Source of the DNA: Ophiocordyceps camponoti-saundersi (nom. inval.)
Lineage: Eukaryota; Ascomycota; Sordariomycetes; Hypocreales; Ophiocordycipitaceae
DNA: 19,098 bases
Direction of reading: 5' to 3'
Assembly: GCA_003339415.1 (NCBI GenBank)
Contig: PDHQ01000498.1
Location: forward strand, 1 to 19,098
Shown here piece after piece: positions 1-10,109 of the stretch (positions within the stretch are counted from its first letter, which is position 1; each line of letters opens with the position of its first letter). The notes below the pieces were generated by a model. It ran no database searches. It was given only the letters and a program-made list of their open reading frames with translations, and was not told where the DNA came from. The position numbers were made by a program, and so were the translations under genes.

Positions 1-12
1 GGGGGGGGGGGG
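1..12. repeat. Homopolymer G tract at window edge
   Basis: Twelve consecutive G open the window. The tract lies inside or just beyond the minus-strand ghost frame and would read as prolines there. It may be a natural tract or a contig-end artefact; the sequence does not say which. Confidence 0.6.
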
Positions 13-2312
13 TAGAGATACGGAATAGCAAAGGAGTTTCGGCTTAATTGCTACTATTCGAGAAGGGCGGTAATACGCTAATTTCGCCGCGTGTAGTCGG
101 TATCGTTAAGCTAGTCGGTTTCGATAGCCTTAGATAACCGATTTTTTAAAAAGTTACGGAACTTAGAAGTAACGAACGCGACCGTTTATAAAACCTAAAA
201 ATCTTAGATTATAGTTACGGCGAAGTTTATAATATCCTAAGGGGAGGAAATAAGATCGCGCCCGAGGATACTAAACTTAATATTATTATAGCGAGTACTA
301 GAGACGTAGATATTATAATAGAACTTAAGCGCAGGAAAGTATAAGAGTAGTAGTTATTTATTAGCTAAAATAGAGCAGAGGTAGCCGGTATTTATCGTAC
401 TAGGAGTCCGCTTAAAGTTAAGTACCGTTAGCGAAATAAAGGGCTATGCCCCCTTTTTTAGGCTTTCTATCGTAAGTATTAGGCCGAGGGTCCTAGTAGG
501 TAATACCTTAGAGTTGCCGGTAAAATAAAAGTTTCCGAGGCGGTCGATAATAGCTACGGCCTCGGAGTCGGCGATATTAAGCCCGGTATCGGGAGAGGTA
601 AGGAAGCGCGAATTTATACTACGTATTACGAAGTCGAATATCCGGCCGTAAGTAAAAAGAATATTAGGGAAAACGTCGGGCTAGAAGTTACGGAGAGGCG
701 ATATATAGGAGGATTTATTATAAAGGAAGAAGTCGATTAGGTTAAGTATAAGCTCTAAGATAGTACTAAAGTTACGGTATTTAATAGCTAGCTCCGGGGT
801 CCGTATTATAATAACCTATTCTATACGAAAAGCGTAAGATTAGAGTCTAATAGAGGCCTCGATCTGCTCCCTTTCGCGCGTAAACGGTATAGATACCTCG
901 GGGTTTATTAGGTTAGCGCGGCCGCGGAGGGCGCCGAGGAGCCTCTTATACCTAGTATCGGTAGCTACGCCGTATCTCGCCGCCTTAGCCGGCGGGAGGG
1001 TAAGCGTAGCAGTGCCGATACCCTTCGCTATTAGGAGGTCTTCTAGGCAGCTATAAATAGAACGCTTAATATTAGAGTAGCCCTAAAAAAAGCCGAATAA
1101 TACTACGTTTAGGTAACGCGCGCGATTAGCGTCGCTACTATAGTTATCTTAGTATATATCTTATAGGAAATAAAATAGTGCTAGAGATAAGAAATTATTA
1201 AATCGGGGATAGAAGGCGAGCGGGTAGAAGGTAAAGTTAGTAAGGCGGCTATAATATTAGGCGACGAGGGTGCGGTTAGCTAGTAGGTATAAGCGTCTAA
1301 CTTTAGGGGTATTAATATCGCCGGAGGGGTGCGGCGGCGTAGAGTAGCGGGCGTTAGGTATCCCGCTTTACTTTCGCGGGGAATATTATATATCGGTAGC
1401 GAGGGTATAGGAAACGTAAGCGATTCCGGAAAGGTTATACCTAGCGTTAAGCCCGCTAGAGAGTATAAGGAGGCGGTTAGAAAAAAGGTGCGGGGCGGGG
1501 ATAACGTTATCGCTATTAGGGTCCGGGGTAGTATAGGGGGAGGGGACGGGTTTTAGATTAATCTAGGTATTAGCACCGTAATCGTAAGCGTAAAAGGCGG
1601 GCTTATTCTTCGTCTAGAAGGCGTCGTTGCGATAGTTATAGGCGAATATAAGCTAGGAGTCTATAAAAATTTACTAGAATATAACTTACTTTGCGAGGGA
1701 TAAGGTTTGCGAATAGGTTTTATTAAGCCGCTAACTAAGCTCGATACTAGATCCGTAAAGCTTTAGGGTCTCGAATATACCCTTAATATATTCCGCGAGG
1801 TAGTTAGCGTAGTCGGTATATATTGCCGTGCTAGCGGAGGTTACCTTAGATAAGTTTCGAGGCCTAGCGGCCGGGTTTGCTTTATCGGAATCGTTAATCT
1901 TAAGTTCGACGGGGTATATAACGATAAACTAGGTTTCTTATAAGCCCGCTATAGCGATATAGAATATATAGTTAGTAAGGGTAAATAGTAGCAGTTTAAT
2001 CGTATACTTAGAAGCGTAAGGCGCGGACTAACGCTATAAGGTAAAGGTAATATTATTAAAAAATCCGCCTTAGCGCGAGATAGTTTAAAGGGGAAGACTA
2101 ATAATACTAATTATATCTATATAGAAGGTCGGATAGTAATTATCTTCGACGCTTATAGGTTAGGACTAGTAACTGTCCTAAGAGTATTCGTAGTTAATAG
2201 TATAGCGGGTTTAGAAAAGAGAGAGGGCTTCGGCGGGATTAAAATTAGGAGAATTAGTAAGTCTTCGAAGTTAAGAGGCTAGTTTCGGATTAGCCTAAAT
2301 TAGGTATAACAT
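1..2312 (-). pseudogene. Long RIP-inactivated gene, unrecognised protein, 3' end off-window
   Basis: One minus-strand phase (lowest base of each codon divisible by 3) is followed without frameshift from about 2312 down to base 1, roughly 770 codons. It is broken only by TAA and TAG, which RIP creates from CAA, CAG or TGG. The stretch 880-1080 is most convincing: G/C-ending codons and a natural composition, with short readable motifs such as LLMAKGIGTATLTLPPAKAA, TRYKRLLGALRGRANL and VSIPFTREREQIEA. Further on come hydrophobic segments and, near 540-600, TGLNIADSEA. An ATG survives at 2310-2312 in phase and could be the start, but an upstream start is equally possible. I recognise no family, signal peptide or catalytic motif. 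It is divergent from the gene starting near 3600. Fungal hypothetical protein is the most that can be said; a transposon-linked ORF is possible. Confidence 0.6.
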
Positions 2313-3599
2313 AATAAAAATAGTTACCGGAAAATTTATAAGATCTAAAGGTATAATTAATCGCATACCCGCGCTAGATAAGGGTAGTTTCCTTATCTAA
2401 GGGGGCATATTTATCTTTAAATTCTAGCGAGTTATTAATATATCCTAGCTCGGTAGGAGATTAAGGCCGGTTTTCGTTATCGTTATAAGAATAATATTAG
2501 TTATTATAAAAATTATAGGTAGGGGGCATTTTAATATATACTTCGAGTAGAGGAGTACGCGTGCCGTAGGTGTTAAGAGCGTATAAGGGAGGTAAGTAGG
2601 TAATTACCTATAAAGGGAGAGAGAGTAATTAATAGGCGAGTTAGACACGTTAATTATTTAGTCTTTTTATAAGAAGAATAGCAGGCTAGATATTTTTTTT
2701 TATTTTACTATATAGTATTTAGATTTAGTGCTTATATTATATTTATATTATAATTTTATTTAATATCGTAAGCGGCCCCGTTACTAGGCCCTATTAACCC
2801 GTAATATCGTATAAGGGTGAAGAAAATTTAGGGCCCCGTTATTATAGTCCCTTTATAAAGAATCCTTTATATTATCCACACTTATATATTCTCTATCGTA
2901 TTTCCTCTAAGGCTATATAATAGTTATATAGATAATTAAAACTTATATTATTTTATTTTTCGTACGGAATAGGTAAGATAGAATAGAAGAATAATATTAG
3001 CGGTATAATTATAGTAAAATAGTAGAAAGAGACGGTATATAGTATTATATTATATATAAGGAAATTAGGTACTTTAACGAGGTAGTTTATAAAGACTCTA
3101 TTATAAAAGTATATAGATTTAAATAATAGTAGGGAGCGTAAATTATAATATCTCTTCGAGAAACTATTTCCGGGAATATAAAGCTTAATACTTAGGTAAT
3201 ATTATTAATATTATATTAGGATATTATAGAGGGTATAGGACGGTAGTTAGGTTTATAAGAAAAAAGTTATAATATTAATAAAATATAGTAGGCGATATAG
3301 ACTATACTTTTTTAATAAAAAATCTCTCTAAATATAGTTAGCATGCCCTATTATTTCTATCGTTTGCCTTTAGCCCTTACGAAAATATTATACTAATAGA
3401 CCGCGAGGAATAGTTTAACTTATTCCTTAGCGTTATATTCTGCGGTTTACTAGCGGCATAATCGTTCGTTCTTATAGTAGGCAGAGTAAGGCTTGCTTAC
3501 TATATAAACCGCGTAGGGTAGCTTATCTAACCTAGCTTTAAGGGTATTTTGCTAATAGCCGGCGAGGTATTAGTAAGTTAAGGATAGCGGACGGACGGG
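2313..3599. other. AT-rich intergenic between two divergent ghost genes
   Basis: This stretch separates the minus-strand and plus-strand long ghost frames and would have held both promoters. It is AT-rich, with T runs near 2690-2705 and many TATA-like strings, but RIP makes TA so common that none can be called a promoter. The minus phase of the left gene contains no TGA up to about 2560, so that gene may start upstream of 2312. I see no RNA gene, repeat or recognisable coding motif in 2700-3550. Confidence 0.4.
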
Positions 3600-6057
3600 A
3601 CGGTATTACCCTTAAGGGTAGTATTAGGGGAATTAGCTTTAGTATAAGGAAGGGGTAACGGAGGAAGTAAGCTATCGGAATTATAACGTATATTTCCGTC
3701 GTCTTCGCTAGCGGTGCCTCGTTCTTAGTGCGTATTATCGTAGGAATATATAGGACTTAAGGGGAGAGTAATATTTTCGTTAGGGGGAGGCTTAGAATAT
3801 AGTTAGCTACTTACTTTAAATAGCTACGTTACAGTTAGGGGAGCCTGTTTTCGCAAAGGCGGTAATAAGGTTAAAGGGGGGGTTAAATCCTAAGTAGCGG
3901 TAATAAATAAAGGTGCGTTTAGGCGTTAGGTTTTAATATTTTCGGCGTTAGGATTACTACCGCTATCGGTTTCGAGAACTTAGTATAATAGGTAAGTAGT
4001 ATATTATTATAGCGAAAGTTACTATATAAAGAGGGTAGCGAGGGTTTTAGGGAACTCGGCTAACTTAAGGATACGACGAAGGCGTTTATCCTAAGTAATA
4101 AAGGGGAGCCTTAACGCGTAGGTATAAAGGTCCTAGGCGAGATTAAACGTTTTAGTTCCGCCGCTATTATAAGGACTAGTATTAGTATCTGCGGCTAGCG
4201 ACTAGGTAAAGCGAAAGTCGGGACCGATATACTAGCGAACGATATTTAGCAGACCGTACTAGAACTAGTCGCTAAATCGGGCAGCGTAGTTATCGGTATC
4301 GATTCCCTCTTTAGGGAGCGTAAGGTAGTTAGTTTAATATAGCTACTTTAATACCTTAAGATTATAGATCGTAAAGTCGAGTAACTTATACTAGAGAATA
4401 ATTACTAGGCGCTTATTAATAAGTTTAGTATCGAAACGTAGTAGGAACAAAACAGGTCTCTATTTAGCTTTATTAAGGCGTTCGGTACTAAAGGACGGGA
4501 GGGCGGGGAGGAGGTCTCTATAAAGGGATAGCTTCTAATTATCGCGTTAGTCGAAGATAATAGTAAGCGTGTTATTTAGCTAGCTTATTATATATTTTAT
4601 TACTTAACGGAGTACCTTATATTTTATTAAGGATAAGTTTATAGTTTAAGTAAAGTTAAGGATCTTAACGTATCCTTTTATAAGCTTATAGTAAATATAT
4701 TTATACTCGTTATTAGTAAATTAGATAAGTAAGGAACCGTTACGTTCCGCGGTTAGGCTACCTAATTTAGCGTCTTTTTAGGGTAGGAAAAGGAGCTTTT
4801 CGATCTTAGTAGGCGGATTATTATCGCGAAGGGCGGCTATAAGTTTATGCTAGTTATTAGGTATTACGCGATAGTAGGCGGTAAGGTAGAGGTATCGGAG
4901 GTTATGCGTAACGTAATAAAAGGTAGCGAACTAAAACTATAGCAAATAATAATATTAAAGATAAGGTATAGCGGTCGGGGGGGGTAGCGAACTTCGGGAA
5001 CTCTAAGGCGTATTATCGAATCCTATATAGTAATCCCGAAAGTACCTCTACCTAAGGCGGTAGAGCACTAGGCGGTAATATAATTTTTCTAGACGGGGTT
5101 ACGCTATATAGTAGCGAGTTATTATAGCGGGAAGCCTAGTTAGCCTTCTAAGAAGAGGCAGCGTCCTATTTCGGTTTCGATATTATAAGCAGTGCCTTAG
5201 AACCTTTTAGAATCTTAGGAGGCCGCCTCTATTACCTATACTTAGATATCGCCGTAGTTATCGTTCTTTAAGAGAGTTTACTAATTAAAACGTAATATTA
5301 AGTTAATATTCCTTAATATAGAATCTATATTATTATTAGCGTAGGGTTACGAGATTAATAAGGTACGAGGCTTAGACCTTTATTATAGAGCTAGTAAGGC
5401 TACTATAGGTTAGCCTCCTCTCCGTTATACTCTTAATTATACCTTTTTAGCGCTTCGATCTAGTGCTAGCTAGATAATACCTTAACTAGCATTTCTAAAA
5501 GCTAATCGAGCAAATTATAAATAGTTTTAACGTTACGTAGTTCGGTATTAATATTCTTACTTTATAGGAAGCGCCGGGACTCGTTAAGAGAGAAAAGGAT
5601 AGTAATATAGTTTTTAACCGTATTTCGTCGTAGGGCTCTTTAATAAAACGCTTCGTAAAGTTAGTTAATATACTTCTTATTAAGTATTCTATTTTTCGAG
5701 ATCGTTTAATCTATCTTTAGAACTCTTATAGGGATCTTAGCTATAAGTATATAGTATTTTTTAGTATCCTAAAATATACTTATAGTATTGTTAAAATATT
5801 TATCTTAAGTAGCGAGGGATTAGGTTATTTCTTCGTACGGTTAGTTATCGGATTATCGATTTTAGTATCGCTTACTAAGTTAGTGCCCGGGGGAGGAAGC
5901 TTTGCGGCGAGATATAGTAATTAAGTTACTTAAGCGTTATTATAATATTATAAGTTCTTAGGATATATTTAAAAGCTTAAGGTTAATAGAAAAAATATAG
6001 GTAGCTTAGGACGTTATATCTTTTATAAGGTAGTACGGTAGTATTAAACTTAGGGGA
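3600..6057 (+). pseudogene. Long RIP-inactivated two-exon gene, unrecognised protein
   Basis: A plus-strand phase (codons starting at 3n+2) runs from about 3600 to 5275. A second phase (3n) runs from 5340 to about 6057, joined by a probable 64-nt intron. Together they give roughly 800 codons, interrupted only by TAA and TAG. Readable stretches include RFSSAAIIRTSISICG (about 4150-4196), a helical, charged coiled-coil-like part (4310-4480, with DRKVEQL and ETQQEQNRSLFSF), TEYLIFYQGQVYSLSKVKDL (about 4609-4668), GTVTFRGWATQFSVFLGQEK (4736-4795, W and Q restored), SRRIIIAKGGYKFMLVIRYY (about 4808-4867) and IIESYIVIPKVPLPKAVEH (about 5012-5070). Exon 2 is more hydrophobic and includes SIFRDRLIYLQNSYRDLSYK and LTKLVPGGGSFAARYSN. 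The start is not defined because ATG codons were removed. I cannot assign a family. A fungal repeat-borne hypothetical protein is likely. Confidence 0.6.
5276..5339 (+). other. Probable spliceosomal intron in the 3600-6057 ghost gene
   Basis: The upstream phase (3n+2) ends with a complete codon at 5273-5275. A GT begins at 5276 (GTTTAC) and an AG ends at 5339 (TTATTAG). The next base, 5340, opens the new phase (3n), so removing exactly 64 nt restores one continuous frame. Length and GT-AG borders fit short filamentous-fungal introns. The donor and branch point have been altered by RIP, so the exact borders are an inference. Confidence 0.5.
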
Positions 6058-6660
6058 TAATATAGGTATACTATTATATATTTAGTTTTTTTTTATAATC
6101 CCTACCTTTTATCTTTTAGCTATAACCTAAACTATATAAAATAAAATAACTAATATTAGTATATACTTATATATATTAGGGCATCGTAAATATTATACTA
6201 AAAATACCTTATAAACTCTGCCTATTATACGAAACTTATAAGTTATATAGTCTATTTATAATAAATCCTTATAAAGGTACTACTATTTCCTACTCTTATT
6301 ATTCCTTAGTTCTATTTTCCGTATATATATACGATAGGAATAGCTATAGATAGCTATATAGATAGACGTATAGAGAGGTAAGAGTAGGACGAATATACCT
6401 AGGTAAAAGGGCGCCACGAATCTTAAGTATTAAGAGGCCGTCTAATAACTTATATTATAAAGCTAGACTAGTAAAAGAAACGTATTAATTAGTAGGTTAG
6501 GGAGTAAAATAGGACGATAATTATATATAAGAGGAGGGAGGGAGATCGTTTAGGTTACGAGAGTGCCAGATAGTATCTTTTAGTATTTTTTAATATAGAA
6601 TATCGGGCTTATAATAGTTAGAAATCCTTATTAGATAGGTTATAAGGGAGCGGTTCTGCG
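6058..6660. other. Decayed AT-rich spacer upstream of copia fragment
   Basis: There is no readable gene here. The stretch has T-rich and TA-rich runs, a small palindrome (cgtatatatatacg, 6320-6333) and short imperfect iterations of tagctata/tagatag near 6340-6370. The plus phase of the copia pol fragment stays free of TGA back to about 6541, but I see none of the expected upstream RT motifs (no YVDD-type motif). The element therefore appears truncated at its 5' side near 6640. Confidence 0.4.
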
Positions 6661-7330
6661 TTAAAATACTATTTTTTAATAATAGGCAGTGCTCTCTATA
6701 TCGCTATTTACACTTAACTAGATATCGCGTATACGGTTAGTAAGCTTGCGAGGTTACGCTTAAACCTAGGGCCGCGTTATTTCTATAAAATTAAGCGTTG
6801 CCTAGCCTATCTTCTCGATACGGCTAACTACGCCCTCTCCTTCGGTCCTAGAACTTATACGGCTATCTGCTTATTAGATTCTTCCTACGCTAATTGTCCG
6901 GATACTCGTAAATTATCTTAGGGTTACTATTTCTAACTTTAGGATAGTAGTACTTTTAATTAGAAAGCTATAAAGTAAATAACTATTATAACCTCCTCTA
7001 CGGAAAGGGAACTCCTAGCCTTTTCTAAAGACGCTAAGGAATAACGGGCCCTATCCCGCTTAATTAAAGAACTCGGTATCTAAATAATAAGTATCTCGAT
7101 ACTTTACTATAATAATTAGCGTACGATTATACTCCTAACTAAACCTCCCGCGAAAACTTTAAATAAACCTTCGATATATCGATATTTATAATTACTAATT
7201 ACGATAAGAGGTATAGGATAAACGTATCGAAATCCGCTAAATCGCCTCCGTAGATAACTTTACGGATAGCTTTATAAAAGCCCTGCCTGCCGAGGCTTTA
7301 CTTCTTTTCCGCGAGCGTGTTAGGGTTTTA
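6661..7330 (+). mobile_element. Ty1/copia retrotransposon pol fragment (end of RT + RNase H), RIP-inactivated
   Basis: The plus frame from 6661 reads a copia-type RT/RNase H tail: IGSALYIAIYTQLDIAYTVS (the classic IGSLMYAA..TRPDIAYAV region), LAYLLDTANYALSFGPRTYT, then DSSYANCPDTRKLS followed by a G-x-Y segment, then ITIITSSTE and ELLAFSKDAKE (the SS.EAE..A...A.KE RNase H motif). After a net one-base frame change near 7150-7178 it reads YIDIYNY.LR.EV, RIEIR.IASVDNFTDSFIKALPAE. That is the fungal copia C-terminus (HIDI..H.LR, DN.ADGFTKALP). Stops are TAA or TAG from RIP. RT catalytic YVDD, integrase and gag are absent, so this is a 5'-truncated remnant of roughly 220 codons. No LTR pair was recognised around it. 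Confidence 0.92.
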
Positions 7331-7569
7331 CCTCTACCTTACTAACTTCCTTCTCTTTTCTTCTATTTCTTTCCTTTATTATAAACTCTTTCTTTCCTAT
7401 ATTTTTTACTACGTTTCTTTACGTTATGCTTTTTACTTTAAGGAAACTATAGTAAATTACTATAATATTAAAGATATATACGATTATTTCCCCTTTCCTT
7501 TCCCTTTTTTCTTATCTCCCTATACCCTTATACTATCTATATACGAGGGAATATACTAAGGCTACTAAC
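7331..7569. other. Pyrimidine-rich spacer after copia fragment
   Basis: The plus strand is strongly C/T-rich (repeated ttcttt and ccctttcc blocks at 7345-7410 and 7488-7515). It may be the 3' untranslated or LTR part of the copia element, but no matching second LTR is visible. An open frame starting from GTG at 7317 overlaps the pol end and looks like a compositional accident. Confidence 0.35.
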
Positions 7570-7926
7570 CTAATAAGCTAGGTTAAGGCTAGTATAACGT
7601 AAAACCGCCTACGAATTCGTAATAGTATTATCGGAACTTAAGCCTCCTAACGACGAACTAGTCGGGTAATTATAGGGGCGCTCTATAATAATATAGTTAA
7701 TATAACGACCGCCGAAAACGCCCGGGACCTTAATATAGTAGTATATAGTAAGCGGAAGAGTCAGGTCCTCGTATTTAGCGTAAGAACGAACGATCTCGCC
7801 TCGGCTTACTATAAGAATTCCCTATAGCTAGTCGGGGAAGCGTAAGAGCGATATAATCTAACGCTAATAAGTAATATAAGCGGGATTATACGCGATTAAG
7901 ATAATTAGGTTCCTAAGCGGCGGTAT
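7570..7926 (-). pseudogene. Small conserved gene, copy D, unrecognised family
   Basis: The minus strand from 7926 begins ATACCGCCGC, corresponding to ATGCCGCCG of copy C with the start codon mutated to ATA. The frame reads AYNPAYITY, then LLRFPDQLQGILIVSRGEIV, then YYYIKVPGVFGGRYINYIII. This aligns with copy A (LLKISNQIQRIIVASREDIV, YIKVTEAFRDRYANYIVI). Readable length is about 110-120 codons; the true stop cannot be fixed because RIP makes stops. No family, membrane segment or catalytic motif is recognised. Conservation of the protein reading across four diverged copies supports real coding ancestry. Confidence 0.62.
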
Positions 7927-8570
7927 AGCCGCCACGCGCGCTTCCGTATCCTAATAATAGTTATTCCTATTCCTTTCTTACTTTACTAGGTTTACTTACG
8001 TTAGTAGTAAGATACTAAAATCTCTTAAATAACTTAGGGTCTCTTATTCTAAGAGTGTAAAATATCTTTCGATCGTTTCCCTTATAAACGGTAATAGCGC
8101 CGAATAGTAATCTTAGGAACTTAATAACCTTATTACCTAGCTTAAGATAGTGCACCTTTATTATAATATTTCCTCGGAATATAGGAATAACGAACTATAC
8201 GGTAAAGGCTAAAAGAAAAATAATTTTTCGGGTTTAAAATAATAAGGCAGATAAAGTTAAAGATAGTAGAATTTTCCTACGCGCGCCGAATTTTTCGTTT
8301 CTATTTATAAGCGGGCCCCGGTTTACTAATTTATAACGCTATTATTTCCTTTCTATCTTTTAAAGTTATAATACTTTCCTTTTAGACGCTTTTCCTATAT
8401 TTTTCTATAGTTTATCGTTTACGCTAAAGACTATCTATAACGCTCCCTAGAACGCTTACTTTATATATACTTCGGTACCTTCTTACGTGCGTCCTTAGCC
8501 GACTAATTAGCTTTCGAGATTACCGCACCTATTATCGATAATCTAACTAATAAGGTTACCGGATTACTAG

Positions 8571-8590
8571 CCGATAGTACGTACTATCGG
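8571..8590. promoter_or_regulatory. Perfect 20-bp palindrome in unit D (homologous to one in unit B)
   Basis: The half-site ccgatagtac is followed at once by its exact reverse complement gtactatcgg. The alignment of unit D with unit B puts this palindrome opposite the 28-bp near-palindrome at 11257-11284, so the dyad predates the split of the copies. It could be a protein-binding site, a hairpin or cruciform site, or a former insertion target. Function is unknown. Confidence 0.6.
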
Positions 8591-8616
8591 TACGTACCCT
8601 TTTTCGAAATGTTCGA

Positions 8617-8778
8617 TTTTTACTATAATAATATAAGGTAGGCACAGGCTATCGGGTAGGTGCACTAATATATATATTATATATATATACTAGGTTTAGG
8701 CTAGGATAGCTAGGCTAGGTTATATGCGAGGTTAGGCGGGGCTAGTTACGTGGACCCCTCTTAATATTTATACTTCTA
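8617..8778. repeat. D-specific insertion with GGTTAGGCT-like motifs
   Basis: Where unit B has only ~24 nt, unit D has about 160 nt, a net insertion near 140 nt. It holds a TA microsatellite (about 8670-8690) and several variants of taggctaggtt (8690-8740). It resembles a small inserted element, but I see no clear terminal repeats or target duplication. The motifs recall TTAGG-type repeats, yet they are irregular and not a telomere array. Confidence 0.4.
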
Positions 8779-9110
8779 CGGCTATTTTTTCCTTCCTCTA
8801 TTCTTAGGCTTTAGTATATTTTTTCCGAGGCTTTTCTGCTTCTTTTTTAGCACTAATAGTTTCTTCCTTTCCGGGCCTATTTTTCTTAGCCTCGGAGGGG
8901 GTATATTAGGGGTGGGGAAGTGAGTACGGGGGCGTACGATATATAGAGGCATAGTTTACCGTAAAGGTTAGACTTAGACCGTATACCTTTAGAGGGTTAG
9001 ACGATTCCCCTTTATATATCGACCCCTAATCCTAGTACTTCCAGTCTTATATTTCCCCCCTAGTTTTAGGTAAGCCGGCCTTATACTAAGGTACCTATAC
9101 TTAGAAGCTA

Positions 9111-9375
9111 TTAGCTAATATAATATATATATATATATATATTTATATATATTACCTAGTAAGTAGGTAATATTAAGAGAGGTGCTTTATCTTACTAATA
9201 ACTCTATTACGGTAATACGATATATAGCTTTAGTAGCACTCTTAAATTAAACCGTTAGGCTATATAAACGGGCTAACTAGTTTTAAGCCGTAGCCGGTCG
9301 AGGCATAGACTATAAGGTAGTTAAACTATAGGAGTAATCTAATTAGGTAGCTAATAAAGAAAAGCGTCGTAATCC
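9111..9375. other. Spacer between units D and A with AT microsatellite
   Basis: The start carries an alternating AT tract (about 9118-9152), a common fungal microsatellite and a potential cruciform. The rest (9160-9375) has no readable gene and no match to the other spacers that I can see. Confidence 0.45.
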
Positions 9376-9610
9376 TAAGTTTTTATTAGTTGACGGAAGA
9401 AAGCACGTGAGTAAGTACTAAAGTCTATCTAAAGTAATAAAGCTATAAAGAGGGTATATAGAATTAAGGGTTAAGGATAGAAATACTAGAAAAATAGCAG
9501 AGGAGGTATTTAGGGGTAAGAAAACGTGACTTTTAGATATTAGTAAAGGAATAAAGGTAGCGTAGATTAGTAATTCGAAGCGTAAATATATAAATTTAGG
9601 AGATTCGTCG
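9376..9610 (+). pseudogene. Upstream basic-rich reading frame, unit A
   Basis: The plus frame reads SLSKVIKL.RGYIELRVKDR, then NTRKIAEEVFRGKKT, then LLDISKGIKVA.ISN. Unit C reads almost the same (SLSKVI.L, KLGVKDKNTRKIVEEVFRGK, LIDIAGE). The copies differ at the DNA level yet keep the same amino acids and spacing, so this is likely former coding sequence. It contains a genuine-looking TGA near 9526 that would restore to CGA/TGG-type codons only by a non-RIP change, so part of the damage is ordinary mutation. No family is recognised. Confidence 0.45.
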
Positions 9611-9880
9611 CGCCGCGTAAAAAAATCCTCCCTCGTTAACTTAACTTTATTTATTATCGTTATAAAGGCGTGGAATCTTCGTTTTTTTTCTTCGCAATTA
9701 GGATTCTCGTATTCTTCTACGTACTAAGGGTTATCGAGATTTATCGCGCCGCCTAAAAAAATTATCCCTTCGTTAACTTTTTTCTATTTATCGTAAGAAA
9801 CGGCTAGAATCTTCGTTTTTTTCTAGCGCTCGCCTTTTATATATCTTACGTTATCCTAAGGGTCGTTATTATATCTATAT
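9605..9880 (+). repeat. Two tandem ~136-bp motifs in unit A
   Basis: The core cgcgccgc begins at 9609 and again at 9745, period 136. Each copy then has, in order, a run of A, a pyrimidine-rich tcc(c)tcgttaact block, an A/T stretch with tatttatcgt, aatcttcgttttttt, and a ctaagggt near the end. Unit B has two copies with period 135, while C and D appear to have one. The role is unknown; it could be a leader, a promoter repeat or a duplicated coding segment. Confidence 0.75.
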
Positions 9881-10109
9881 TACGAAATATCTTTATCGGA
9901 GACTTATAGGGTTATCGATTTTCCTAGATCCCTATTTAGGCCGATTAGAAAGCGTGTCTAGAACGGTAATCTTTACTATATATTATAAACGGTATCGGGG
10001 AATTTTAATAAGATACTTAAGTAGTATACTACTAACGTAAGTATTTTAAGCTATAGTTTAGGGAAAAGCGATAAATAATAAGATAAAATAAGATAATAAG
10101 GAGAGGGTT

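Larger units (their letters stand above)
8250..9060 (-). pseudogene. Upstream basic-rich reading frame, unit D
   Basis: The minus strand reads a Lys/Arg-rich segment, GKEETISAKKEAEKPRKKYT, near 8825-8885. After the D-specific insertion it reads EKYRKSVQKESIITLKDRKE near 8335-8395. Unit B has the same two segments in the same order (GETISAKKEAESRGKNTKA; EKYRKSVQKERIVTLKVREG). The agreement at amino-acid level indicates a former protein, probably DNA- or RNA-binding by composition, but no domain is recognised. The insertion at 8617-8778 and RIP stops make this copy non-functional. Whether it and the small downstream gene were one spliced gene is not resolved. Confidence 0.45.
7570..9110 (-). 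repeat. Unit D of four-copy family (inverted relative to A, B, C)
   Basis: The reverse complement aligns by eye with unit B (10885-12545) along most of its length. The arm 9073-9107 matches 10892-10923. The segment around 9000 (gttagacgattcccc) matches 10995. The block 8820-8900 matches 11100-11200. Block 8490-8560 matches 11310-11370, block 8280-8480 matches 11390-11580, and the small gene follows. Order in reading direction is a basic upstream frame, one ~135-bp motif, then a small conserved gene starting at 7926. A ~140-bp insertion (about 8617-8778) is present in D only. Copies differ by more than RIP transitions, so they are old. Confidence 0.8.

Noticed and set aside
1329..1556. 75-residue plus-strand open frame starting at GTG
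   Set aside because: It lies opposite the long minus-strand ghost frame; its Gly/Arg/Val-rich translation looks like an antisense shadow, and it has no ATG.
7317..7559. 80-residue plus-strand open frame rich in Phe, Leu and Tyr
   Set aside because: It starts at GTG inside the copia pol end in a different phase and follows pyrimidine-rich DNA; the composition explains the open frame and hydrophobicity.
7640..7960. Plus-strand frame that reads plausibly (VLVFSVRTNDLASAYYKNSL)
   Set aside because: The minus strand here aligns at protein level with copies A, B and C of the small gene, so the plus reading is a shadow.
8690..8745. Telomere-like repeats
   Set aside because: The taggctaggtt motifs are irregular and not a TTAGGG array; they sit inside one repeat unit.
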